Shown here: positions 1 through 9,800 of the stretch, piece by piece
Numbering within the stretch: the stretch's first letter is position 1
Layout: each line of letters begins with the position of its first letter
Assembly (NCBI GenBank): GCA_905221605.1
Contig: CAJNDS010002424.1
Coordinates: 536,709 to 600,708 of the forward strand
Source of the DNA: Symbiodinium natans
Taxonomy: Eukaryota; Sar; Dinophyceae; Suessiales; Symbiodiniaceae
DNA length: 64,000 nt
Reading direction: 5' to 3'
Translations under genes and position numbers: made by a program
Notes under the pieces: model-generated
The model's database searches: none
Told to the model about the DNA's origin: nothing
The model's input: the letters and a program-made list of their open reading frames with translations, nothing else

Positions 1-640
1 TTTCAATATTCAAAAATCGCATTTTTCATTGTGGGCACGGACAAATCTTGTAGTCCCCCTTCTTTTAGTGGGCCTTTTGAAGCTTTTGAAGCCTTTTGGT
101 GGCTCTTGGCGCCTCTTGGGGGTGTGATTTTTTGCAAGGGCATTGGTGTGGGGGGCCCTTAGCCCGAGGGGCCCTTGGCCGAGCCCTTATTGGGGCCCTT
201 AGTAGGGGTGTTTTGGCAAACGGTGGAGTTGCGGGGCTTTTGGCCTGGAGGGGGGCTGCCCTTGGCCCGGGAAGGCCCTTGGCCCGGCAAGGCCCTTGGT
301 CCGGCAAGGCCCTTGGCCCGGCAAGGCGCTTGGCCCGGCAAGGCCCTTGGCCAGGCTTGGCCCAAACAAGGTGCTTGGCCCGCAAGGCCCTTGGCCCTTG
401 GCGGCAAGCCTTGCCGTTGGTTCGGCAATTGGCCCGGCAGGCCCTTGGCCCGGCAAGGCCCTTGGCCCCGGCACCCTCGACTCAGACGCCCCCTTTTTTT
501 GGGGGGGGGGCTTGGCCGGGCCCCAAAAAGCGCCTGTCTGGACCCCTCGCCAGCCTCCTGGTAATCCAGCTACCAGGGACCAGGCGGCCCCCGGGGGGGG
601 GGCCCGACAAACCCTGAACCTAAAACCCTGAACCGGGTTA
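1..640. repeat. GC-rich tandem repeat with palindromic units at left edge
   Basis: Positions about 240-475 hold tandem copies of a 17-18 bp unit of the form CCCTTGGCCCGGCAAGG. The unit is partly self-complementary, so the single strand could fold into serial hairpins. The array is open in several frames on both strands (Gly/Pro/Ala/Arg-rich), which is an artefact of composition, and I do not call a protein. G-runs follow at 487-510 and 591-602. Positions 6-62 resemble 22890-22945 (TTTTTCATT followed by a GGGC-containing stretch). No gene is seen. Confidence 0.7.
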
Positions 641-734
641 CGATTTGGGGTTATACTTTACCTACGCTAAAGGTGGTCTGGGTGCCGGCCATCCCTTAGC
701 CGAGTACTGACGTTGTCCTAAAAAAGGCCGATGT

Positions 735-862
735 CCGTTGGCCTGTCCAGGACAGACGGTGAGGCTTAACCCTCACCTTTCCGTTTCTCTTTTCGCTTGG
801 GCGCTCGGGCTGTAAGGCCCTCGGCCGAGCGTTCGGGGTCTGTCGCTCGACGGAAGCGACCC
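735..862. other. Cluster of four perfect hairpins beside the first telomere-type array
   Basis: Four short stem-loops follow each other: CTGTCC/GGACAG (743-755), GGTGAGG/CCTCACC (758-777), CGCTCGG/CCGAGCG (802-831) and GTCGCT/AGCGAC (842-860). The flanking sequence is not telomeric and has no convincing open frame. It could be a structured non-coding RNA or a relic of one. I compared it from memory with 5S, U2, U6 and SRP RNAs and with the dinoflagellate spliced leader and found no match. Confidence 0.4.
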
Positions 863-866
863 CTCA

Positions 867-1054
867 CTTAGTTTAGGGTTTAGGGTTTAGGGTTTAGGGT
901 TTAGGGTTTAGGGTTTAGGGTTTAGGGTTTAGGGTTTAGGGTTTAGGGTTTAGGGTTTAGGGTTTAGGGTTTAGGGTTTAGGGTTTAGGGTTTAGGGTTT
1001 AGGGTTTAGGGTTTAGGGTTTAGGGTTTAGGGTTTAGGGTTTAGGGTTTAGGGT
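867..1054. repeat. Interstitial telomere-type array (TTTAGGG)n
   Basis: About 26 near-perfect heptamers, the first long array in the window. It lies on the left side of the kinase exon at 1166-1216, where the next kinase exon would be expected after an intron, and so is probably intronic. Confidence 0.95.
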
Positions 1055-1165
1055 TCACCCAGCAACCATATCATAATAAGGGTCACCCCTTTTTGGGGGT
1101 TTGGTTAGTTTACAAGGGAAACCAGAACCAAAAGAAGAAAGGGTAAAGGGTACCATCTGGGCTAC

Positions 1166-4078
1166 CAAGTCTCTGTGGATGATCATGGGGTCGAAGGTGT
1201 GCAGGTAGCACATGGCCTGGAGCGATGTAGGGCTCATGGTGTCAACATTGAGCCCGCGAAAACTCTGCTCTCGACCTTGACCCTAAACCCTAAACCCTAA
1301 ACCCTAAACACCCCTAAACCTCCCTAAGCCCCCTAAGCCACCATCTCACCCCGCGCTCGGCCTGCGCCACGTCCTTGCACATCTTGATCTGCTGTGGGAA
1401 AATCAAATCCTGGGTGCAAAACGACGGAGCCTCCCGCTGACTCTCCCGCTAATGCTTTAGGGTTTCGGGGTTGTTTAAGGTTTAGGGTTTAGGGTGTAGG
1501 GTGTAGGGCTTAGGGTTTAGGGACTTAGGGTTTAGGGTTTAGGCTTCAGGCTTTAGGGTCCAGGGCTTAGGGTCTCAGGTTTAGGGCTTAAGGCAGATCT
1601 ACACTCAACAAAACTCTCTGCTCCCTGTCCGCTGCAATTATGAGGGTGCCGTGCAGCTATCTCTTGCTCGTTGTGGAGGAGCTCGAAGCAGGCCCCACCT
1701 TCGCAAAACTCGGTGATGATCCTGGAAGGGATGAGGGTTTAGGGTTTAGGGTTTGGGGTTTAGGGTTTAGGGTTTGGGGTTTAGGGTTAGGTTAGGGATT
1801 TAGGGTTTAGGAAGCCCCTGAACCCCTAACACCCTAAGCCCTAAAACCCCAAACCCCTTAAATCTCATGACGCGGTTTAGCTTTGAGGGCTTCGGGTTGA
1901 GGATAGGTTTAGCGGTTCAGCAGGGTGTAGGGTTTAGGGTAATAAACCCCCCTAAAGAAGTGCCCTCAACCCCTTAACCCGAAACCCTAAACCCTAAACC
2001 CTAAACCCTAAACCCTAAACCCTAAACCCTAACCCTTAAGGGGCTCCTCAAAGGAGGAGTATCGATGCAAACGCCATAGAGGCGCACGAGGTTCTCATGC
2101 TGAACTCTGGTCAGGACCTGCACATGGGTTTAGGGTTTAGGGTTTAGGGTTTAGGGTTTAGGGTTTAGGGTTTAGGGTTTAGGGCTTTTCGGGGCTCTCG
2201 GGTAGGGCTTAGGGGCCTTCTAGGGCTTATAGGGGTTGAGGGATTTAGGGTTTAGGGTTTCAGGGCTTTCGAGGCTCTACTAGGCATCTTTAACACACGA
2301 ATGCTCACACTGATATGAACATGACGCATCAAAACGCAACAAACACAGCATTGCCTAGCCGAGCAGAACAGAGCCAAATATTGCATGAAATGTAACACGA
2401 TGCAAATACAGTGTGATATCTCCGACCATATCCTATCACAGAAACAGGACATCTTTCTGCGGCACTAAACCCTAAACCCTAAACCCCTTTAGGGACCACC
2501 ACTAAACCCCTGGCCCCCCACACTGCTTACTCTTGGCAATGCCTCTGTTGGCCTCGACTCCTACCTCTGAGATTATCATTTTCGGAGCACTGCGATGATC
2601 ATTTGCAGCTTTCCACTGGCAAGTAACCACAAAACTCTTAAAAGGTCCACAAACCCCAGACCCCAACCCTATACCCATAGTCCCTAATTCAACCCGAAAC
2701 CCGAAACTCTCGAGCCCCAGATCCCAAACTGAACCCCAAAACCGAGAGCAGTACTTCTCCAAGGGTTGCTCTCAGAACTGGGTTTAGGGTTTAGGGTTTA
2801 GGGTTTAGGGTTTAGGGTTTAGGGTTTAGGGTTTAGGGTTTAGGGTTTAGGGTTTAGGGTTTAGGGTTTAAGGTTTGGGTTTAGGGTTAACTGACCTTCA
2901 TCTCTCTGGCGAACGCGAGCTGCTCATCTGGCCGTATCGCCTGCAGACATCGAGGCAACCAAGTCCTGAACCGCCTTCCTTCTTCCCCGGCGGAAGCCCT
3001 GAATATCCCTTGCCTTAAACCCCTAAGCCGTAAACCCTAATCCCCTCACTCCCCTCCAAACCTCCATAGAAATCCCCAAATCACTTCGGAGGTCGCAAGA
3101 AACGCAGCGACGTCGCCGTCTTCTCGGTGATCTGCTTGATGGCTACAGCCTTCAACCCCAGGCCATAGCGGTGCTGAGGGTTTGGGACTTAGGAGGGCTT
3201 GGGGTTTGGGGTCTCCTAAACCCTAAAACCTAAACCCTAAGGCCCTAAGGTTTAGGGTTCGGGGTCTGAGCGAGTCCCATAGCTCCGATGGCAGGGGGGA
3301 ACGCGCGGCAAACCCCCTAACCAAGCCCACAGACGTTTCCCTCCTCATGCAGGCTTGTACAGGACCTTCACAGCACCCCTTTTTCTCGCCTGGAGCCTTA
3401 AGCCGCAAACTCTAAAGCCCAAAACAACAGATCCCTAAACCCCCAACCCCCAACCCCAGAAAAGAACCTAAGCCCTAAGACACGATGCCTGAAGCCCTTG
3501 ATCCCTAAACCTGCCCCCCCCCCCCCCCCCCCCCCCCGGCTCGCACGCAAAACCCTCAACCCCAAACCCCAAGCCGTAAACCCCAAACCCTAAACCCTAA
3601 ACCCCAGACCCCAAACCCCAAACCCTAAACCCCCCAACAAAAGGTAACCCTGAACCCTGAACTCGTAAGGCCGGGCCACGGTGTTTATCCGCGTCCAGTA
3701 GCCTGCGAGGGGGACAAGGCGGCGACGTGCGTTCCGCAGCTCAGGACACCCTGAAACCCCCGAAACCCTAAACCCTGAACCCTAAACCCTAAACCTTAGA
3801 CCCCCAACTTGGGATGTTCCCCCTTATACTAACAATCCTTCATCGTACCTATCAAAACCCCAGTAAGGGCTGTTAGTATCAGGGGGAACATCCCATCCTA
3901 AACCCCAACTCCAAACCCCAAACCCGAAACCCGAAACCCTAACCCCCAAACCCTGAACCCCAAACCCTTGATTAAAAAGCACAAAGAACCTGAAGACCCC
4001 AAGCCGCCACGGTGGCCGGGGCCTTTGAACACCTCCGAGGTGCAGCCCGAGCCGATGCACTTCTCCGTCCTTGCTTGG
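1166..4078 (-). CDS. Protein kinase (TKL/Raf-like), N-lobe to HRD motif, partial
   Basis: Seven islands read in order on the minus strand as a kinase catalytic domain. About 4003-4078: glycine loop IGSGCTSEVFKG. About 3115-3173: beta3 KAVAIKQIT with the ATP-anchoring Lys. 2896-2940: helix C PDEQLAFAREMK with its Glu. 2047-2117: VLTRVQHENLVRLYGVCID. About 1660-1721: hinge IITEFCEGGACFELLHN. About 1362-1391: QIKMCKDVAQ. 1166-1216: AMCYLHTFDPMIIHRDL, ending at the catalytic HRD. Splices read directly are AAG^GTCAGT, TTGAG^GAGCCC, CAG^GCCGAG and TTG^GTAGCC, with acceptors AG^G, so GT, GA and GC donors are mixed. Introns are telomere-type repeats plus one M1 element (3809-3895). The DFG/APE half is not found in 1-1165 and should lie left of the window. 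The start upstream of 4078 is unknown. The Leu-Tyr-Gly-Val run and hinge resemble tyrosine-kinase-like Ser/Thr kinases; substrate unknown. Confidence 0.85.
2270..2770. other. Unique sequence inside a kinase intron
   Basis: The helix-C exon (2896-2940) joins directly in phase to the exon at 2047-2117, so the islands at 2280-2460 and 2500-2770 are probably intronic, unless they are alternative exons. The first is AT-richer. The second has an open minus frame I do not recognise. Confidence 0.5.
3809..3895. mobile_element. M1 inverted-repeat element (MITE-like), copy 1
   Basis: Ends are TTGGGATGTTCCCCC and its complement GGGGGAACATCCCA. Inside each end lie TATACTAACA / TGTTAGTAT and an AGTCCTTA-like block. 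About 90 bp, no coding capacity, inside a kinase intron. See the M1 family entry for the other copies. Confidence 0.85.
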
Positions 4079-4199
4079 GAGAAGGCTTGAAGGGGGTTTA
4101 GGGTTTAGGGTTTAGGGTGTAGGGTTTAGGGTTTAGGGTTTAGGGTTTAGGGTGTAGGGTGTAGGGTTTAGGGATTAGGGATTAGGGTTGAGGGTTTAG

Positions 4200-4780
4200 G
4201 GGTGCTTAGGGTCTTTTTTGGACTCGCTCAGCAGCAACTCCGCAGAAAACTCAAACTCAAGGCTGTGAGAAGACTGTGTAGGAGTGTGCTTCTAGGAGCG
4301 TCTTGCACGTTGGCAACCTCACTAGGGTACTCCAAGATTGGCGGTCTACAGCAGCTTCCTAGAATTTTTACGCTCCGCAAAGTCTTTTGTGGAACTGTTG
4401 GAGTTTCGAGAAGGCAGTATCTCGACACCTGCTGATGAGATGAGATCTGCGCGGATCAAATCCGACGTCGCGGTGAATACCATCAAGATCTCTGCCGACC
4501 GATGATGAAGCAATGGCATCGATTGAGCATGTGTGTTCGCCCCACCCAGATTGTTCGTTCAAACTGGAACTGTGAGCTCTCCCGCAAGCACACAATCGAC
4601 TGTCTGGTTCTGTTGGTGGAACTCTCAAGTGATGAATAGATGCTGCTCCAACAAGATCGTGGAAAGTCTCGATCTTCTTATACCCTGGGCTCTTCGCGCT
4701 TGATCGTCTGAATTTCTGCGACATAGCCGCTTTGACGCACAACTTCCCAGTTTCTCGATCTCTGGCGGTGAGGGGTGTAG
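4200..4780. other. Unique region upstream of the kinase exons, unassigned
   Basis: About 580 bp free of telomere-type repeats. Both strands have moderate open frames: minus 4368-4742 and plus 4202-4435. Neither has a motif I recognise. It may hold the 5' part or upstream region of the kinase gene. Confidence 0.35.
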
Positions 4781-4859
4781 ATTTTCGGAAGCCTAGAGCC
4801 CTAAACCCTGCAAACCCCGAAAGCCCTTAACTAGGGCCGAGCCTACCAGCCCTACGTCC

Positions 4860-5160
4860 CACCTGGAGCCTGGTTGAAACCCCTGACATAGGGTGACGGC
4901 ACCACCACTTCTATCATCAATGGATATCTCTATGCCAACTCGCTGTCGCGCTCTAACCCTGAAGGGTTCGGAGGGGTGGTTTTAGGGTTCAGGGCTTTAG
5001 GAATTAGGGTTGAGGGTTTAGGGTTTATAGGGTTTCGAGCGGACACTTTTGCCAGTCAGGGCGGTGCGTTGCAGCTACACAAGAGTCACAACTCCTCACG
5101 ACCACGCTCTATGCAACCAAGCCCGAAGTTCCTCAAGAGGTAGCATTCAACAAGCCTTAA
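4860..5160. other. Two islands open on the plus strand, exon-like, unassigned
   Basis: About 4903-4970 reads GDGTTTSIINGYLYANSL and about 5050-5160 reads CQSGRCVAATQESQLL on the plus strand, the second followed by GT. The minus strand of the first is also open (VGIEISIDDRSGGAVTLCQ). Strand is undecided; no family recognised. Confidence 0.25.
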
Positions 5161-5269
5161 ACCTTAAACCCCATAAGTCCCGAGCCCTGAGCCCCCGTAA
5201 GCCTAAAACCCTAAGTCCTAGGGCTTTTGGACTTAAGCATTTGGGGCTTGAGGATTTCAGACGGGTTTA

Positions 5270-5804
5270 AAGGGTTGTTCTGTATGGCGTCGGCTTTTGA
5301 CAGAAAAGGAACTTCCCGAGGCTCTTTTGACAAAGCTTTCGGAAGTTGACCCTAGAAACCCGACGCCTGGAAATGAAAAAACTAAACCGTTAACATCCTA
5401 CACCTCAAGAACACCCAAGATACCAAACCCTATCTACCATACAAACCTAAATGTTAAATACGACTTTGGCGATTTGATCAATTTTACCCCCCATTGTTCA
5501 GCACGAATTTGGCGATTTGATCCATTTCGGCACCTCTGACCTTTTTGGCCCCCGTTTTTCAGCACTCCTGACCCCTCTGACCCCCCCTTCCCCAGAGCCA
5601 GAAGGGCACAGGACTCGGAATTCCGGGTTCCTGGATGGAATACCTTGAGGTCTGTGTGATTGCTTGGACTCTTGGTGCGTCTGAAAAGAAATTCCTAAAC
5701 TTTCTATTTCGTAGTGTTATGAGATTCTTTGGGCGGGTGGGTGTTTTTCTGTTGCCTACAAACACTGCTGGCCTAGTAAATGCTCGAACTTGAGATGCTG
5801 AACC
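5270..5804. repeat. Repeat-rich spacer with direct repeat and a dispersed 3'-end-like repeat
   Basis: Positions about 5462-5560 hold two copies of a block beginning TTTGGCGATTTGATC and ending TTCAGCAC. At about 5712-5804 is repeat R (GTTATGRGATTCTYTGGG, then GGGTGGGTGTT, then GAGATGCTGAA), which runs straight into CCCTAAACCC. Related copies are at about 31130-31222 and 50125-50213. No gene is called. Confidence 0.6.
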
Positions 5805-5829
5805 CTAAACCCTAAACCCTGAAACCCGC

Positions 5830-8663
5830 CCAGCAGCATCAGCTCGCAACTGGGTATTTCCAGATCCGCAATCTCCGCCAGACCTCCGGATCGAGAGAAC
5901 TTGCCCGCCCCCACAAAACAGCCTGAGTTTAGGGGCTTCGGGCTTAAGGGGCTTCAGGGGCTCAAGGGGCTCAAGGGGCTCAAGGGGCTCAGGGGTTTGG
6001 GGTTTGGGGTTTGGGGTTTAGGGTTTAGGGTTTGGATGGAACGCCGGTCCCAAGGCCACTGACCCTCAACCTTAAACCCGCAACCACCAAACCCTAAACC
6101 CTGAACCCCAAACCCTAAACCCCAAACCCCAAACCCTAAACCCTAAACCCTAAACCCTAAACCCTAAACCCTAAACTCTAAACCCTAAACCCTACACCCC
6201 AGCCCTCAACCCAAAAACCTGGGGAAGCAGAAGCACGAGGAGACGGTGTGGTGGATCGGTTTTGGTAGGGTTGAGGCTTGAGGGTTGAGGGTTGAGGGTT
6301 CAGGGTTTAGGGTTTAGGGTTCAGGGTTCAGGGTTTAGGGTTTAGGGTTTAGGGTTTAGGGGTTAGAAGTTAAGGGTTAGCGGTTAGGGTTAGGGGTTAG
6401 GGGTTAGGGGTTAGGGGTTAGGGTTTAGGGGTTTAGGGTTTAGGGTTTAGGATTTAGGGTTCAGGGTTTAGGGTTAGGGGTTTAGGGTTTAGGGTTCAGT
6501 GCAAGAGGCAGACAAGGAAGAGACTCGCGCAGCGCGCACGGTGACAAAACAAACGCCACGTGGGAACACAGCCGCTGGCAACATCGACTGGGCACCGAAA
6601 CCCTAAACCCTCAACCCTAAACCCTAAACCCTCAACCCTAAACCCTCAACCCTAAACCCTAAACCCTAAACCCTAAACCCTAAACCCTCAACCCTCAACC
6701 CTAAACCCTCAACCCTAAACCCTAAACCCCTGCCCCTGGGCGCCGGGCTCATGCTTCTTAAAAGTGCGGAGCGCCGTAGTTGGGCTTGGCTCTAAGCTGG
6801 CTGTTGAGCCCAGACGGCCAAGGAAGAACAGCGGCGGGATCTGGAAACATTCACCCTAAACCTCTAAACCCCAAACCCTAAACCCCTAAACCCCTAAACC
6901 CCTCAACCCCTCAACCCCCAAACACCTAAACTCCTAAATCTCTAAACTCCTGAACCCCTCATCCCTAAACCCTAGCCCTAAACCCTAGCCCTAAACCCTA
7001 AACCCCCAAACCCTACACCCCTGAACTCCTGAGGGCTTCTTAAGGGCTCAGCAGCTACCAGTCGTTCCTAGGATGGCCTTTAAAACCCTCTGAAATACTG
7101 CTCCTGAATGTGATCCTCTTGAAGCCCAATACGGGAAAACGTAAACTGTCCCAAGGGCCTGCCCCAAACCCTAAACCCTAAACCCTAAACCCCAAACCCC
7201 AAACCCCAAACCCTAAACCCTAAACCCCTCTTGAGGGTGGAGCCAGGTTCGTCGCATCCGAGGAGGCGTTCGCAATGACCAGCGCCGCCGCCCTCCGGAT
7301 GTCCACGTTCTCCATGGAGTTGCAGATCCTCGGCTTTGAGGAGTTTTGGGGGGTTTTGGGGGTTTAGGGTTTAGGGTTTAGGGTTTAGGGTTTAGGGTTT
7401 GGGGTTTAGGGTTTAGGGTTTGGGGTTTGGGGTTTGGGGTTTAGGGCTTTGGGCTCGCAGATCCTCGGCGCTCTTTCCGGCCAGCTCCGTGGCCCCGCTT
7501 ACAGAAAATCCCAAACACCAAGCCTAAACAAAAGAAGAGGGGGGGGGAGAACTTCTGGGTTTAGGGGTTTAGGCTCCTAAACCCCAAACCCCAAACCCTA
7601 AACCCTAAACCCTGTTCAGGCATGTGGGGGTCGGCTTGAAATGGTCGGTTCCCTACCAATACGCCACATGCATTCAGGGTGACCACAGCGCTGTGCTGCC
7701 GTGGATCAGAAACATGAGGTCAATCACGTCAGTCGCCTCAAGCTTTCTCGCATGCGTGGAGAAGGGGGGGTGAGGGGGTTGGGGTTTAGGGTCTTTCGCA
7801 ACCCTGAACCCGAAAAAAAAGAAAAAATGTTCCCAAAACGCATGGCACCCTGCACCTCGCTTAAACAGAAACTACAGAACCCTGCCATTCATGCAACCCA
7901 AGTGGATTTAGGATGAAATTTGGGATGTTCCCCCTTACGCTAACAGTCCTTAATTTTTGTACCCTTATTAGAATCCCTATTCAGGGCTGTCAGTATACGG
8001 GGGGAACATCCCAAGTGGAAACCAACGAACGACCCACGAACGCACCCATAACCGGAGATTTTGCCACCGTGTGGCTGTCGGAGTGGTCGGATGCGTTGCG
8101 CAGACCTGGGTCGAGCATTGAGCTTGTACTATAGGGGCCTTAATGATTAGAATAGGGTTTTGGGGCCGACTACAGTAAAATTGTAAAGGGACCATGGGGG
8201 AATGTTAAGGGTTTAGGGTTTAGGGTTTAGGATCTGTCTCCTTGCATGTAGGCACCACCTCCCTGGCGAGGGCTACGCTTGGGAACTGCCCTTGAACCTG
8301 GGGGGTAGGTTGAGGAAGGGGCGCATAACAACCAGTCTGCGAATCTCAGGGACTCATCTCACCCTAAACCCTAAACCCTAAGGAATACAAACAAAGTCGA
8401 GCGCGGCTGAAGAAAATCCGAGTGGCCGCAGCCATCATCTGAAGCGCATTTGCTCGCCTCACGGGCAAGCAACCCCGACTCAAAACCCTAAACCATAAAC
8501 CCGAAACCTTGAACCTTGAACCCTAAAACCTAAACCCTAAACCTGCTGAACCCTAGAGCAACTAGCAAGACGCATGGCTTTAGCTGGGATGTTCCCCCTG
8601 GATTATGATAGGGGGCGCATTAATCCCCATGAAGGACTGTTAGTACAAGGGGGTCATATGTAT

Positions 8664-8734
<71 letters not shown>

Positions 8735-9800
8735 TATATGCCCTATACCCTAAACCCTAAACCCTGAACCCTATACCCTCAACCCTGAACAACCACCCTA
8801 AACCTTAAAATCCCAAACTGGGAGACTTTGGCGGCTCTTGCGCTTCACCCAAAACCGTAAACCGTAAACCCTAAACCCTAAACCCTAAACCCTAAACCCT
8901 AAACCCTAAACCCTAAAGGGGGCTTCGCGTGTGCCGTAAGCTTCCGTGCGCAGACCCAAAAAAGCCCAGCCCCAAAGCCCCAGCCCCAAAGCCCCAGACC
9001 CAAGCCTCCCTCAGCTCCAAGGGTTTAGGGCTTAGGGTTTTAGGGTTTAGGGTTTAGGGTTTAGGGTTTAGGGTTTAGGGTTTAGGGTTTAGGGCTTAGG
9101 GTTTAGGGTTTAGGGTTTAGGGTTTAAGGTGTATATATATAGAGCGAGAAAAAGATCTAGGCTCAGTCAAACCCTAAACTCCTCAAACCCCCCCAAAGCC
9201 CTAAACCCCTAAACCCCCTAAAGCCAGTTCTCACCAAGGGACATGGCGATGCTCAGACGCTCCGTCATGGCAATCGGACAAACGTTCGCCATGGCCTGGG
9301 TTGACGGTGCTTCAGGCTCAGGGTTGTAGGGTTTGGGGTTTGGGGTTCAAGGTTCAGGGTTTAGGGTTTAGGGCTTGGGGTTTAGGTTTTCGCGCTAGCG
9401 ATACTCCGCTCCGAAGAACCACGATGAGAACACTCCGTTAAGAATACCCTGAACCCTACTAAAGCCTAAAACGCCTTTGGGTAATTCGGAAGGACTCCAC
9501 AAATTGAGGCCCTCTACGGATTTAGGCTTTGGATAGTTTAGCGTTGTCGGGTTTAGGGTTTAGACCATAAACACCCAACCTTGGGATGTTCCCCCCTTAT
9601 AAGACCCGAGCCAAGGGTCTGGGGTTTGGGGTTTAGGGTTTAGGGTTTAGGGTTTAGGGTTTAGGGTTTAGGGTTTAGGGTTTAGGGCTTCAGGCGCGCG
9701 GCTCCGGTGGTCAGAATGACGTGGTGATATTTCGGCGACAGGCTGAGAAGCATCAGGGCCCGGATAACATGCCTGGCAGTCGGAGACTCGGAGACCCTAA
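5830..9800 (-). CDS. Armadillo locus, downstream (C-terminal) exon group
   Basis: Minus-strand readings: about 9689-9795 TARHVIRALMLLSLSPKYHH; about 9395-9440 GVFSSWFFGAEYR; 9232-9300 AMANVCPIAMTERLSIAMSL, with acceptor CAG^GCC and donor CTTG^GTGAG; about 8238-8310 PSVALAREVVPTCKETD; about 7237-7336 MENVDIRRAAALVIANASSD, an armadillo-like helix pair; about 7455-7500 GATELAGKSAEDL; about 7045-7155 ALGTVYVFPYWASRGSHSG after AG^G; about 6735-6845 PPLFFLGRLGSTASLEPSP; about 5830-5925 LAEIADLEIPSCELMLLGG. The order and strand agree with the exons to the right. The weakest are those below 7000, which are open on both strands; no stop codon was fixed. Confidence 0.5.

Noticed and set aside
96-631. 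Overlapping Gly/Pro/Ala/Arg-rich frames at the left edge
   Set aside because: They are produced by an 18-bp GC-rich tandem repeat that is open in five frames.
735-862. Known structural RNA (5S, U2, U6, SRP, spliced leader)
   Set aside because: No recognisable sequence signature of any of these; only generic hairpins.
867-1054. Chromosome end (true telomere)
   Set aside because: Arrays occur throughout the window in both orientations and lie between exons in identifiable genes. None of them terminates the sequence.
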